The translations under genes were made by a program, and so were the position numbers. Below, piece after piece: positions 1 to 12,484 of a stretch of DNA of 64,000 nucleotides (positions within the stretch are counted from its first letter, which is position 1; every line of letters begins with the position of its first letter). This DNA is from Notamacropus eugenii. Lineage: Eukaryota > Chordata > Mammalia > Diprotodontia > Macropodidae. A model generated the notes under the pieces. The model saw only the letters and a program-made list of their open reading frames with translations. It made no database searches and was not told the DNA's origin. The DNA lies in assembly GCF_028372415.1 (NCBI RefSeq), contig NC_092875.1, positions 54,224,728 through 54,288,727 on the forward strand, given 5' to 3'.

Positions 1-1083
1 AGTTAACTAAAGATAGCCCAAATTATGTTGGCCATCATTGGGCTCTTTTGACTGGTCAAAGTTACTTCATCTTAAAACCAAATTGTTTAAAGGCCAACAA
101 AATATCTAGTCAGGAGTGGAAATGTTTCATCTTGGGCTTGCTGAAATGGTTGAGGGAGAACAAAAGGCAGGAGGCTCTTCCCTCAAGGCTTGCAAAACTG
201 ATTCAGCACCACCCCAGTACTAGCTAACTTCCTCTACCTCACTTTCCTCTCTTGTCCAAAGACCCCAGTCTGTCCTTCCTTTTATTCCCTCTGCCCTATT
301 TCTCACCGCCTTCCTTCCTCCCCCTTCCCTTAAGGACTTTGATCTAAGGAGGATGACTGCACCTTGCTGTTACCTCCCCCCTCCTCACCTTCCCTTACCT
401 CCCCTATCCTTGAGGAAGATAACTTTGTTCAGCCTCCGTTGCCTCCTTTCCTTCCCCCTACCTGCTTTCCCTTAAGGGCTCTAGTCCTGAGAAGGACAGC
501 TAGAATTCACCTGCAGACAAGAGTCTCAAACCTATTTCCATGAGGCTTAACCCTTTACAATAGTCAGAAACTTCGGGGGCACCAAGGCTCCCTACCTCCA
601 ACGACCATAGGAGTGCTCCAACCAAAGGTCTGCAGGATCCACCCTTATTTGGTCAGGTCTTGAATCCTTGTGGCCCCCTTTCCTCAGAATAATAATAGCC
701 AGTTCATGGTGGGGATTTCTAACATGCTTCTAATTCCCTCTCTCTGTTATTGTGAGTTCTGTTTGTATTTGTCCTATCATTAATTATCAATTTGTCTGTC
801 AGCATGTGTCTGTCTGTATTATGTGTGCTGTGAATGAGTCTGTTATCTTATAAGATTTAAAATGCAGGCAGCCAGAGAATTCTAAAGGCTGCAGCTAGAA
901 AAACAAACAAGCAAAACTGTGAGACTTTTCCTTGTTTTTTTCTAGTCTGACCAATCTGGAATTACAATGGAAAGTTGGATGCAGTTAAAAACATCTTATC
1001 AGATTCTATAGGTTGTGAGATTAATCATTAAAAAGTTTGGAAACTGATCATTTGGAATTACTGGAAAATAAAACTCTTAAGAC
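1..1083. other. Unassigned sequence with C/T-rich block
   Basis: No coding region, RNA gene or repeat family is recognised here. About 230-480 is rich in CCTTCC and CCTCC runs. About 720-850 is a T/G-rich stretch with repeated TCTGT words, which can resemble retroviral leader sequence, but no primer site or LTR was found next to it. It ends exactly at the left target duplication of the solo LTR. Confidence 0.4.
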
Positions 1084-1696
1084 TGAAGAGGTTGAGGGGT
1101 GATCGGGACCCCAAAACACCGACGGTCAGGGTCGTGCTCGAATGAATTCAACTCAAGCCTTCTTAAAGGCAAAGAAAACAAAGTTTATTAAGGATTCACC
1201 TAATTGGGTTGCTTCTTAAGGAGCCTAAGCATTTGTAACACTTGTATTCACAAGTGGGCCAGACACAATCCCAGCTAGACAGAGTCTGAGCTGGATTGAA
1301 TCTGAGCACCTTCATGGAGGCAAGGTGGAACTTAAATACAGAAAAAAGTATAGCAGGGATCTGGGGGCTGGGGGGGGGGGGGGGGTTCTGGTAGTCCAGG
1401 GTGATGGGAGGAGGGGTTTAGAAAGGATCTTGAGGAGAAGTCCAAGGAGGGAATCCAAGGAGGGTCAAAGGCTGGAAACAGCTGGAGGCTATCAGGAGAG
1501 AGCAGACAATGGAGGGTTTTGGGTGGGAAACAGGTAGGGCAACGAAGAAGTAACAGACAATGGTCACAGATTTGAGTATGAAAAGCCAGGTTCTGTGGAG
1601 AGATACAAGGGGAGCTCAATTTGAGTATGAAAGGCCAGGTTAAGTGAGGAGATTCTAGGGGAGCTCAAGGAAGTTCCCAGAGTCTGAAACCCATCA
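1084..1696 (-). mobile_element. Solo LTR of ERV-G family
   Basis: Read on the minus strand it begins TGATGGGTTTCAGACTCTGG and matches both LTRs of the provirus at 38647-43751, including the AATAAA-containing R region and the end TACAAGTGTTACAAATGC followed by ACCTC..CA. The 4-bp duplication AGAC sits at 1080-1083 and 1697-1700, the size typical of gammaretroviral integrases. The U3 part carries two tandem copies of a unit of about 60 bp built round the words TTTCATACTCAAAT and CCTGGC. A G-run near 1372-1385 lies in the element. No internal region remains, so this is the product of LTR-LTR recombination. Confidence 0.88.
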
Positions 1697-1855
1697 AGAC
1701 CATAAGTAGCTCCAGGAGCTCACCTTTCTAAAGCACCCCCTCCCAATCCTGATCACTTAGCATTCCCAACTCCCTCCTAGAGTTAAAAGAGTATCTCAGA
1801 ATGGGGAGCTTTAACAGCCACAGGGTTCATGTTAACCCCTCTCATCTCAGATCAA

Positions 1856-2080
1856 ATTGTGTTCATCCTTCATTGCCAAAGAAGACCATGCCATCAGAGA
1901 AATGATGACATGACTTGCACTTGACTTTGTTTTGAGTGAGGGAGGGCTGTGCAAGGTCATCAACCTTACTTCTCCTCCACAGCCATCTGAATCCAGTGAC
2001 CTGATATTTATCAGGATGACTGGAGATGATCCAGGATGCAATGGGAGACCTTGACTCCTTTAGGCCAAGGTCTATTCAGG
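1856..2080 (-). repeat. WSINE1-like SINE, partial
   Basis: It shares long matches with the complete SINE at 63340-63650: GTTCATCCTTCATTGCCAAAG, GACCATGCCATCAGAGAAAT and TTTTGAGTGAGGGAGGGCTG, in the same orientation. The tRNA-derived head, which would lie at the right-hand side, is missing or has diverged after about 2040. Confidence 0.7.
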
Positions 2081-2583
2081 TACTCACTTAGGGTGAAGTA
2101 ACAACCAATCAATGAATAGGCCTGTTTAAGAAGCAGTCAGGGGATGGCCCCTTTAATGAGGCAAAGAAAAAGAACTACATCAGACTGGGAGGGAAACAGC
2201 AACAGTTACTATTGATAATCACTCTTAAGCCAGCAGGGTACAGAAAGCAGCCCTTAAGTGGAACTTGGGCAGGGAACTAGTATTGTCCAATCTATGGACT
2301 TCAGAGTGCAGTAGGTTTAAGGTTTTGGGAAAAGAAAGGAAAGGGAAGAGAAGGAAAGGAAATAGAAGGAAAGGAAAGGAAAATGGAAGAGAAGGAAAAG
2401 GGAAGGAAAGGAATAAATCTAACCAGTAAACCCCAAGTTAACTGGGCATCCTCTGGTCATCCAAATTTACCTTCCTTTGGAGAGGAGAAGGAAGGGGAGG
2501 GGGAGACAGATAGGAGAGGAGGAGCTGAGTTACCCACTTAGCTGGGTCCCCATTCAGGCAGTTGCATCTGTTCACAGATTGTT
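2081..2583. other. Unassigned, with purine-rich tract
   Basis: No gene recognised. The stretch is dominated by a GGAAA/AAGGA purine tract at about 2325-2415 and a second G/A-rich run near 2480-2520. Confidence 0.4.
2325..2415. repeat. (GGAAA)n-like polypurine tract
   Basis: An imperfect pentanucleotide array of GGAAA and AAGGG units, with interruptions such as GAGAAGG and ATGG. Confidence 0.8.
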
Positions 2584-2740
2584 GTGTTTGGCCTTCATTG
2601 TCAAAGAAGACCATGCCATCAGAGAAATGATGGCATGACTTGTACTTGCTTTGTTTTGAGTGAGGGAGGGCTATGCAAGGTCACCATCCTCATTTCTCCT
2701 CCAGAACCATCATCCCAGATTGAATTAGAGAGAAGAGAAT
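2584..2740 (-). repeat. WSINE1-like SINE fragment
   Basis: It carries the same 3' body as the SINEs at 1856 and 63340 (CATTGTCAAAGAAGACCATGCC, then TTTTGAGTGAGGGAGGGCTA) and then breaks off into unrelated sequence near 2715-2740. Confidence 0.65.
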
Positions 2741-3440
2741 GCAGGAGAAGTGTAGAGGCAGTAATCTGCAGACTGGCAGTGATTCTAACAGTCCTGGGCC
2801 CTTGGGCACCTTGTAGCCCACCCTTGTAGATAAAGCTTGGAAATGTCACCAAGGTTCTATTCTGCCCACTCTGTCCCAGCAGCTGCAAACCATCCCGGGC
2901 TTAGTGAATTCTGCAGCTGTGGGGGAAGGGAGAGGTGAATAGGTCAGTCCTAAGACCTGCCTATAGGAATCATCACCACTGGGACATCAACCTTCCTGCT
3001 CTTGGTAAACTTCACACTTCTTTGTTCCAATTGCAAAAAAAAATGTATTTTATCTCTGTTTAACTCATTTCCTGATTTTTAAAGGGAAAATAATTATGGT
3101 TGTTGTTATGGGATTAAAATGATATAGTGATTGTGAAATGTTTAACATAATGATTGGCATATGTTACACACAATATTATTATTATCTCTCTAATGTAATT
3201 TTTAACTTTGAAGTGGTTTTAATTACGAAAAGTAATAAGTTAAATAATTTCTGGAGATGGAAATGATATCATCATTATTGTTGTGTTATTTCTAAAATTG
3301 TATTGTATTTCTGAATTTCTCTTAGATTGTGAAATTTGAGAGACCACTACGAGGTAGAAATGTTGTTAAAGCAATTTGAATTTGGATCTTGATGTGTTAT
3401 GATTAGGCTTTTAAAAAGGGTATGATATAATTAGATCATT
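2741..3440. other. Unassigned, becoming AT-rich
   Basis: No open frame or repeat recognised. Base composition shifts to AT-rich after about 3030, so the left edge of the ERV-N body may lie inside this stretch. Confidence 0.35.
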
Positions 3441-5444
3441 TTATATTTACTGTGATAGCAGATATTTCCATTTGGAATATTGACTATTAAAATATATATG
3501 GAGGTTTAAAGCTATAGTTTCCACATATTATGCAAGGTGATTTAGAAATGCATTGACCTAAAGTTCTTATAAAACTCTGTGCAAAAGTTTCTGGTTGTAG
3601 AATTCCTATTGAGCAAATGAAAATCCTTTTAAAAAAATAGGGATGTGATTTTCAAGCCTGTTTCATCTAAAAGATATATTTATGCATGTTAATTTGAAGG
3701 TTTATGGATAATCTATGTGAAATGTGAGAATGTACTTAGTTTTAAGGAATATATTCAAGGAAAATTTGTTATTATGTAAGGCGAAATTAATTGGATATGT
3801 CCTTCTTGACTTATAGAAACTAAATCTCCTCTCCATTACAAAAACATTTTTGACTAAGGAATTTTGTAATATCTAGGAATTCTGTAGTAACTAAGAATTT
3901 AATTTTGTTACAATACTTTGTGTATATGTGTTACTTTATACAAATATAGTTAAATGAATTCCAGTTTTAAAGGTTTATTTGCTTTAAGGAGGGAGAAATA
4001 AATATCTATCATTTTTAAAATTTCCAACTAATTTTATTCATGAAAGCTTAATGAACATCAGAATAAATTTGAAACTTTTTAAAGAAGGGGAAATATTTTT
4101 AGAAGAAATGTTTTAAAAGATCTTGTGTGATTTTTAGAAGGCCTACTAAATTTCCAAAATAATTTACTGTTAAATTAAGTTGCAAATCAGAAGAGATTTT
4201 GCATTTTTTATCTGAATTTGTAGTCATACCATGGTCTAAGCAAGAGTTAAAATTTGAGTTTGAACTTTTCATATATAAAAGATTTAATTTCTGAAGTATC
4301 TTATTTTTCCAGAGTGAGTATAATTAGGAAAGAATAACAAACTTGTGAAACTAAGACATAAACCCTTCTATCTATAAGATTAGCCATTAACCTCTTTGCT
4401 TTGTTTAAGCTGGAATGGAATTCCAGTACAGTTATGTTAGTACAAAGCAATAGCTTATGAGCTATCTTGTCTTATGGATAAAATGTAAAGGAAAGTTGGA
4501 TAATCTGAAGAATAAGATTGAGAGATTTGGAAAGATAAATGAAGGTCTGCTTGAAAATATGGAAGGCAGATAAGGTTTGGGAACAAATAGGGGTTATCCA
4601 AAACCCTCTTGTCCCTAGATGGTTGTTGTGGATACCTTTGTGTCAGTTTCAGATGGTTAAAGTATGTTTAGAGAGCGTGAGGAAGTATTTTAAGAAGACA
4701 GGAAATATTATGTAACTTGGTCTGATAATTAATAGCTCATTCAAATTTGAGATGCACGTATCTGAAGGATACCAGCCAATATTTATTTGCTATTTAAGAC
4801 TTTATATGACTGCAATTTACTATTGTTTTAAGATCTGATTGCAGGAACAGTCTAGGTTATCATAAAGGCAAATGGCATATGCTGGAAGTTAAGTTTTAAT
4901 GGTGGATATTTAGGAAGGTTTTGAAGATGACCTTGACAGAGCCTGGCTAGGATTTTTGTAACTCTATTCCCCAATTTCACTATTTCCTTTCTGAAAAAAG
5001 GAAAATTCCTCACATGATTACTCCTAAACCCTGTTTTCAGCACCGAGTGACCACATGATTGACTGTCAGATAACGATTCATTCCTGAAATTAAACAGAGC
5101 TAAGAAAGTTCTTTCCTTCTGCTGAGATATATGACATTGTCCTTCTTTTTCTTTTATAGTAAATTTCTATAACCAAGAAGTTCTGTAAGTACAAGGCTAA
5201 ATCTATTAAACAATAAATGGAAATTAGAACATCTCTGAATTACTATAATGGAATGCATGAATGAATAGTTTACATATTTAACCTATATTCATGGTCAAAT
5301 AAATAAATTTAGTATAGAAATATCCTCCAAAGGAGAAAATGATTAGACAAATTAATAAGACAAAGATGTAATGTGATAGATGTCTAATTAAAAAGGATAG
5401 CAAATTTTGAGAAAAGCAACAGGATCAGATCGATTCCTCTAAGA
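3440..5444 (+). mobile_element. ERV-N internal body, AT-rich (left part)
   Basis: About 3455-3560 matches the minus strand of about 17070-16930: GAATATTGACTATTA against GAAATATTGGCTATTA, then TAGTTTCCACATATT and AATTTAGAAATRCATT-type words in the same order. In the minus copy this lies directly downstream of an ERV-N LTR, and in this copy the body ends upstream of an ERV-N LTR at 9362. It is therefore read as the internal part of one ERV family. No gag, pol or env similarity is visible. The region is split by HAL-A, whose target duplication allows the two halves to be joined. The left boundary and 5' LTR were not found. Confidence 0.45.
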
Positions 5445-5459
5445 ATTACATACAGATGT

Positions 5460-8207
5460 GCAGCCAAGATGGTAGAGCAGAAGGACAGACCTGCTCTTGC
5501 TCTACCCCCATAGCCCATAAAGTACCTGTAAAAAATGACTCTAAGTAAATTCTAGAGCAGCAGAAGCCACAAAACAACAGAGTGAAAGATATTTCCAGAC
5601 CAAGACAACCTGGAAGGCCTATAGGAAAGGTCTATCATGTTGGGTGTGGACCAGAGCACAGCCCAGCCTTGACTGCACAGTGTGACATGGACAGGACTGG
5701 AGAAGGCTTCAGGGTGTGCAATCATGGGTAGTAGCTGCAGTTACCAGATTTCTTAATCCACAAACACCAAAGATAGCTTCAAAGTCAGTAAGAAAGCTCT
5801 TTCACCTGGGTGAGAGGGGAGTGCCATCTGGCACCAGCCCCAGAGCAGCGTAGCAACTGTGGCAGCAGCATCCATTTTTAGAGCCCTCCACCTAAAGACC
5901 CTGGGGGAATTGAGTGGTTGATCTGTGCCTCAGTTGTGAGTGATGTTCTTGGAGTGAGGAAGCAAGCTGGCTTGGTGGAGCTAGTAGGGACTGTGGAGAG
6001 GGAATCCTACTCATAGATCCTGGGCAGATAAGAATGCTTGTGGTTGCTCACAGAACAAAGTGCAGTCCAGAAGAGGAGTAAACTCCTCTCCCTTCATTCT
6101 GCCATCTTGGAGTGACTGAGAACATACGGATCACCAGAGTATAACCTCTACTTGACAAAGGACTCAAAATGGCTGGGAAAATGCCCACAAAAAGGGAAAA
6201 ATAAGATTAAAGAAGGTTATTTTCTTGGAGAAAAGGTATTTTCTTCCATCCTTTTGGATGAAGAACAACAAAGCATACCAAAAGTCAAGGCTTCTACATT
6301 CAAAACCTCCAAAAAATATATGCAATGGTCTCAGGTCACAGAAGAGCTCAAAAAGGATTTTGAAAATCATGTAAGAGAGAAGGAAAAACTGGGAAGAGAA
6401 ATGAGAGCAAAGCAAGAAAATCATGAAAAGTGAGTCAACAGGTTGCTAAAGGAGACCCAAAAAAATAACACCTTTAAAAATAGACTAACCCAAATGGCAA
6501 AGGAGGTCCAAAAAGCTAATGAGAAGAAGAATACTTTAAAAGGCAGAACTGGCCATGTGGAAAAGGAGGTTCAAAAGCTTACTGAAGGAAATAGTTCTTT
6601 AAAAATTAGAATGGAGCAGATGGAAGCTAATGACTTTATGAGAAACAAAGAAATTACAAAACAAAACCAAAGGAATGAAAAATAGAAGACAATGTGAAAT
6701 ATCTCACAGGAAAAACAACTGACCTGGAAAAGAGATCCAGGACAGAGAATTTAAAAATTATGGGACTACCTGAAAGTCATGATCAGAAAAAGAGCCTAGA
6801 CATCATCTTTTTCATGAAATTATCAAGGAAAACTGCCCTGATATTCCAGAACCAAAGGATAAAATAAATATTGAAAGAATCCACCAGTCATCTCCTGAAA
6901 GAGATCTGAAAAGAAAATCTCCTAGGAATATTTTAGTCAAATTCCAGAGTTCCCAGGTCAAGGAGAAAATATTGCAAGCAGCCCAAAAGAAGCAATTTGA
7001 GTATTATGAAAATACAATCAGGATAACACAAGATCTAGCAGTTTCTACATTAAGGGATCTCAGGGCTTGTAATATGATATTCCAGAAGTCAAAGGAACTA
7101 GGATTAAAACCAAGAATCACCCACCCAGTAAAACTGAATATAATACTTCAGGGGAAAAAATCATCAGTCAGTGAAATGGAGGACTTTCAAGCATTCTTGA
7201 TGAGAATACCAGAGCTGAACAGAAAATTTGACTTTCAAACACAAGAATCAAAAGAAGCATGAAAAGGTAAACAGGAAATAGAAATCATAAGGGACTTACT
7301 ACAGCTGAACTGTTTACATTCCTACTTGGAACAATAATATTTGTAACTCTTGAAACTTTTCTCAGTATTTGGGTAGTTGGAGGGATTATATACATATAGA
7401 AAGAAGGCACAGGGTGAGTTGAATAGGAGGGAATGATATCTAAAAAAATAAAATTAAGGGGGTGAGAGAGGAATATATTGGGAGGAAAAAGGGAGAAATG
7501 GAATGGGGCAAATTATGTCTCATAAAAGAAATAAGAAAAAGCTTTTTCAATGGAGGGGAAAAGGGAGGAGTTGAGAGGGAAAAAGTGAAGCTTACTCTCA
7601 TCCCATTTGGCTTAAGGAGGGAATAACATACTCAATTTGGTATGAAAATCTCTCTTACAGTACAGGAAAGTAGGGGAGAAGGAGATAAGTGGGGTGGAGG
7701 GGCAAATGGGAAGGGAGGTAATTAGAAAGAAACACTTTTGAGGAGGTACAAGGTCAAAAGAGAGAATAGAATAAATGGGGGGTAAGGTAGGATGGAGGAA
7801 AATGTAGTTGGTCTTTCACAACATGACTATTATGGAAATCTTTTGCATAACTATACAGCTATAGTCTATATTGAATTGCTTGCCTTTTCAGTGGGGATGG
7901 GGGGGAAGAAGGGAGAGAAATTGGAACTCAAAATTTTAGAAACGAATGTTGAGAATTGTTTTGGCATGCAACTGGGAAATAAGAAATACAGGTCATGGAG
8001 TATAGAAATCTATCTTTCCATACAAGAACAGAGAGAAAACGGGGATAAAAGGAAGGGATGTGATAGAAGGGAAGGCAGATTGGGGGTAGGGGTAATCAGA
8101 ATGCATGGAGTCTTGGGGTGGAAGGAGGGGAGAGATGGGGAGAAAATTTGCAACTCAAAGTCTTGTGGAAATTACTGTTGAAAATATATAGATTAATTTT
8201 AAAAAAA
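5460..8207 (+). mobile_element. HAL-A: ORF1-only L1-derived element
   Basis: A full-length copy of the HAL family. It opens with CAGCCAAGATGGTAGAGCAG, followed by a 5' UTR of about 720 bp, a decayed ORF1 (6181-7262) and a tail with no ORF2. The tail ends in ...TTGTGGAAATTACTGTTGAAAA and an A-rich stretch. The 15-bp target duplication ATTAYATACAGATGT flanks it at 5445-5459 and 8208-8222 with one C/T difference. It interrupts the ERV-N body. It is the most decayed of the plus-strand copies, and it lacks the expanded CA repeat seen in HAL-B and HAL-E. Confidence 0.88.
6181..7262 (+). pseudogene. L1-type ORF1, broken (HAL-A)
   Basis: This corresponds codon for codon to the intact ORF1 of HAL-E. 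The family start ATGCCC is at 6181, but an indel in the A-run after it moves the N-terminal peptide EGYFLGE into another frame. An in-frame stop follows the first coiled-coil block (QENHEK). The coiled coil resumes at about 6443 and stops again after NQRNEK, with a further frame change before the C-terminal domain (about 6972-7262). That domain keeps the ENTIRITQDLA, KELGLKPRIT and ESKEA landmarks. The encoded protein would have been a trimeric RNA-binding chaperone of the L1 ORF1p family. No functional product is expected. Confidence 0.9.
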
Positions 8208-8222
8208 ATTATATACAGATGT

Positions 8223-9361
8223 ATATGATTGGCTTCTAGCATTTCTCATGTTTTGATAATAAGATCTCAAATTTGGATTTTTGCACAAAAATTGTATAAG
8301 ATAGTGGTAAAAATAAGTTAAATTATTTCTCCTTTATTAAAGTATCTGTCTGATAATTTCAAAAGGCAGATGAACTCATATTATGGTTGAACCCTCACAT
8401 TTTAAAAGATTCTTATACCATGTACAGGATTTAGGTAAGGACAGAACAGCAGATGATATATAAACTGAAATTCTCTGAGTTTCAAAAAATGGAGAACCAA
8501 TTTTAAGTGATTGTACTAATTTATATTTTCAGAATTATCTGGGAAGTTCTAGATCTGAACCAAAAAAGCAGAACTCCCTTTTTCAATTGTCCCAAGAATA
8601 AAACCTATTGTCAAAGAAAGAATGTCTAGGAATCAGATAACTACGTAAGACATCTGGGATTCAGAAAAGTGTTACTTAAATGGACACTGGGAATAAGTAA
8701 ATGGCATACAAGGAACTTGATGTTAGTTAACATTGGGAATAATGATTGCATTTATTTTTATGATTCATGTTTAATTTTCTTATTTATATTGGTGACAAGA
8801 AAATCTCCCTTCTAAAAACTAGTCTATTGTGAACCATCTAAATTTAATCTGTACCTGACTTAATGTAAAAATGGAATTTTGTAAATTTTGAGAAAAACTT
8901 TGAGTTGTTCAACCTAGTCTTATGTGGCTAGAAAACACAATCATTTGTTGCCCTGTTTGAAGCTAACCCTGCATGGCTGGGAAACTGAACCATTTCTATG
9001 TGTCTTTAGCTATATTAGCTATGCTGTGCTGTTTCCTCTCAATTATCAAATCATATATTTTCTGGGAGCCCCTGTCAGGTTTTTCTGACTGTATGAACGC
9101 TTAGATCCATCTCTCACATCCATTGCCCTTGCTCCTGAGTGAATATCTGACCTCATAGGCCCTCCAATTTCAAAGGGGCCTGAAAAAGATGATATCAGAC
9201 ATGGATAGCATTCCCAAGAGTCTGGACCAGACCTACATGAAGAACAGCTCCCTCCTTACCTGACCTCTTGCATAGCCAGGATTGGTTGTTTAGAAGTTTT
9301 TCCATACCTTCCTTTGACTACAGGCAAAGCCTTCAGCTTGCCTTTGGCCAAAAGGAGGAAA
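8223..9361 (+). mobile_element. ERV-N internal body (right part)
   Basis: Continues the interrupted sequence after the right-hand HAL-A target duplication. It is AT-rich with no long open frame. It ends in the purine run AAAAGGAGGAAA immediately before the LTR's TG, which is the expected layout of a retroviral polypurine tract. The last 250 bp are richer in G+C than the rest. Confidence 0.45.
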
Positions 9362-9785
9362 TGATAACATTTAATATCATTTCTGGACTTTTAATAAGGG
9401 CCAAAGTCTGAACTAATCAATTAGACTGCTTTGGTTTGCTCTAAAATGCCCTTTCCTGTGTCAGCAACTTCAAAACTGTTTATGACAGAAAGCCTACAAC
9501 CAGAGTGGTGGGATTTTTTTCTCATCTTGATATGCAAAGACAGAGGAAAACAAACATCCTGGGATCTTAATGTTACTCTATAGCTAAAACATATGAGGAC
9601 CATAAATCTGAGGGACACAGACATCCTGGGATTATCCTAAAATATATTTAAGCCTGGTCATTCTTCTATCAGGCAGTCAGAGGTTTTCTTCCGGCTCCAT
9701 GGTCATGTAACTGCTAACTTTAAAGGAATAAACAATATGCATTTAGCCTGTTTTCCTCTTTTTTAATCAAACTTTTAAGTCGGCA
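9362..9785 (+). mobile_element. ERV-N LTR
   Basis: Starts TGATAACATTTAATATCATT and ends GTCGGCA. A TATA-like ATATATTTAAG lies near 9640 and AATAAA near 9727. It matches the minus-strand LTR at 17099-17667 over most of its length, for example ATAAATCTGAGGGACACAG, AAGCCTGGTCATTCTTCTAT and CAGTCAGAGGTTTTCTTC. A polypurine tract precedes it, so it is read as the 3' LTR of the body at 3440-9361. Confidence 0.65.
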
Positions 9786-10387
9786 ACTTCTATTGACTAA
9801 CACATACTACCTTTGAAAGCAGCCCATTTAGTTTTTGGACAGCTCTAATTTTGCTGGGAAATGATCACATTTCTACTACACCTTCCTTTTCTAGCCTAAA
9901 TGTTTGCATCTCCTTCAACCAATCAAGATGAAAAAAATCATAGTTGAATTCAACAAGCAAGCCTCTACTATAAGCAGAACACTAAAGACTGGGGGAAAGA
10001 AATGCATTTTACTGAATGGAATATCCCCTCCCTTCCCATAACCAATCCCAACTGACAGCAGCCAGTGAGGCCTAGGTCCTTGAATTGCCTCCATATGGGT
10101 TCAGAGCATGGTTAATAGACTGGTAAAATATTTCCTCTAAGAAGCTGAGGGGAGCATAGCCTGAGATGGATAAATAAATATATTTCCAAGTTTATTTCTT
10201 GGATTGATTCTATCTACACGCAAGAGTCTTTTTTGGGGGTGGGAGTACACCTACTACGTTGTGCCAAGACCAAAAAACTGGAAGGGTTCTGTGGAATGTA
10301 ACCAATTCACAAAGTAAGTTGTATTTCCTGGGTGTAATGAGAGACAGGAGTGGTTGGTTTAAGCCACATTAACCATACTCCTTAGAT
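9786..10387. other. Unassigned
   Basis: Nothing recognised: no long open frame, no repeat match and no microsatellite. Confidence 0.4.
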
Positions 10388-10551
10388 CAGACACTCTTAA
10401 TCTGGGGCCCATGAAACTTGTTATTAAAATAATGTCACAATCTTATTTCAGCATAAGTGGTTTCCTTGTAATTCTATGTATTACAAACATTATTCTGAGA
10501 AAGGGTCTATCAGCCTCACCAAACAGTCAGAGAAAAGATTAAGAACACAGC
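10388..10551 (+). repeat. hAT-type non-autonomous DNA transposon remnant
   Basis: Begins CACTCTTAATCTGGGGCCCA and ends AAAGATTAAGAACACAG, so the ends are imperfect inverted repeats. The interior has ATTATTCTGAGAAAGGGTCTAT and CAGCCTCACCA, shared with the copy at 54922-55113 (ATTCTAAGAAAGGGTGCATA, GGCTTCACCAG). Confidence 0.65.
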
Positions 10552-11106
10552 CTTAGACTGAACAGAACCTATTCTCTTGGAACCAAGGATTTAGTAACTA
10601 ATTTCTAATTGCCACCTTCTCCAAGTATCTCTCTGAAGATCAGGGAAATCTCCACTATATCAGGCAGCTCACTCACAGTCAAGTTCTTACATTCTTTCTT
10701 CCCTGAATACCTGCAATTCTAACCCTAAACTTTATATAACTATTTGTATGTACACATGCATAACTTTATAACTCCACAAAAGTTTATAGCAGCATAAAAC
10801 ATCTGTTCAAATGTCACAGTCCATAGATGGACACTCTCAAAACAAAAATCTTTTATGAATGTCTGCATCTATCTTTGTGTACCACCCCTACATTTAGTAT
10901 ACATAGTGTATCAAGGCCCACAGGTAGCATGGAAGTGTCTTTGTGCCTCTCAAAGGGAGACAGAACAGACATTTTCAGCCTCTTCTCCCCTGACCCTTCT
11001 CCAAAGGACACTCTTTCCTGCTTGGAGGGGAAGCAGGAAGTGTACCTGAAATAGTCCTTAGCACTTTTGCAAGCACTTAGGGTAATGAAGTACTTAGGGC
11101 ATCTAG
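10552..11106. other. Unassigned
   Basis: No recognisable repeat. Overlapping open frames of 64-99 codons occur on both strands at about 10827-11152, with no family resemblance and no sign of selection, so they are not called. Confidence 0.4.
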
Positions 11107-11350
11107 TTGGCATGGTGGATAGCGTGCTGGGTTTGGAGTCAGGAAGAATCATCTTTGTGAATTCAAATCTGGCCTCAAATATACACTAGCTGTGTGACCC
11201 TGAGCTAGTCACATAAGCCTGTTTACTTTAGTTTCTTCATCTATAAGATGAACTGGACAAAGAAATGGCAAACCACTCCAGTATCTTTGCCAAGAAAACC
11301 TTAGATAGGGTCAAGAAGAGTTGTACATGACTAAACAACAACAAAACGAC
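11107..11350 (+). repeat. MAR1-like tRNA-derived SINE
   Basis: It has a tRNA-like head (GGTGGATAGCGTGCTGGGTT, GAATTCAAATCTGGCCTC), the CORE segment TAGCTGTGTGACCCTGAG and the family tail GAAATGGCAAACCACTCCAG ... TTGCCAAGAAAACC ... CATGACTAAACAACAACAA. Four similar SINEs occur at 14992, 20610, 60731 and, with a different tail, 62162. Confidence 0.85.
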
Positions 11351-12484
11351 TAAAAAAAAGCACTAAACATAGAATAGACATTTTAAATACTGAGAAATGC
11401 ATTAAGGATATGTTTCTAAATATTTAGCAAAATATTTGGGAAACCATCTCTCTGAAAAAGCTGTTTCCCTCCCCAGAGCTTCAGTACAAGGCTCACAAAC
11501 TAACAACAGGTCGTTTAAAGAAGTCCCTCCTACATGAGGGGAAAGAAAGCACATCCTCATTGTATCCTCAGTACATAGTGTGTCTTCATGTGTCCAGTGG
11601 CCTGTACTAGTTACTTTACTACTCCTAGTCCAGCCTCATTTATTTCTTTAAAACATTTTTTAAAAATTATTTTAGGAGGGGCGGAGCCAAGATGGCAGAG
11701 TAGAAAGACATAGATATGGAGGCTGTCCTCACACAGCCCATAAAAAAACTGTAGAGAGGGACTCTCAACAAATTTGGAGCAGCAGAAGTGGAGAACAACA
11801 GAGTGGAGGAGATTTCCAGCCCAGGGTGACCTGAGAGGCCCACAGGAAATGTCTGTTGCACTGGACATGGAAAGGAGCTCAGAGCCCAGCCCAGCCTTGG
11901 CCAGGTGGTGTGGCTCCCGAACAGCCCTTGGGGGTGGAATCTCCAGTCATGGAATCCCTGTCCCAGTAGCAGCAGTTCCCAGATCCCTCAACCCACAGGA
12001 GCCAAAGGTCAGTGACCAGGTTTTTTCAGCTAGGCAGGAAAGGAGAAGGGCCTTCCCATAGCTCCAGTAGTAGGCAGCAGCCACAGAGGCTGCACAGCAG
12101 CCCATACAGACTGTTCCATTGTTGGAGCGTAAAAACCTCTGGGGGCACTGAAGAGCTGAGTCTTACCTCAGCCCTGAGTAGAAGCCCTGAGGCAGCTGGT
12201 CTTTGTCTCACACTGAATGGCAGCCCTGCCCATCCAGCTTATCTGAAAATCAGCCCCCAGTGCTGACTTGGTGGAACTGGAGGCCAGGTGGCTGTGGAGA
12301 GGTAATTGCTAAGATTCTGGGCACAAAAATCCCTCTCTGCATCCAGACCAGTACACAGGCCAAGAAAGGAGTAAATTCCTCTCCCTTGATTGTGCCACCT
12401 TGGAGGAACTGAGATCTTACAGATTCCCAGAGTGTACCCTACTCTTGACAAAGGACTCAAAAGTCAAGTAACTGGTTGGGGAAA

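Noticed and set aside
10827-11152. Overlapping 64-99 codon frames on both strands
   Set aside because: No motif, no splice signals and no conservation evidence; typical chance frames.
11107-11350. tRNA-like sequence
   Set aside because: It is the tRNA-derived head of a SINE with CORE and tail; the cloverleaf pairing is decayed and it is not a tRNA gene.
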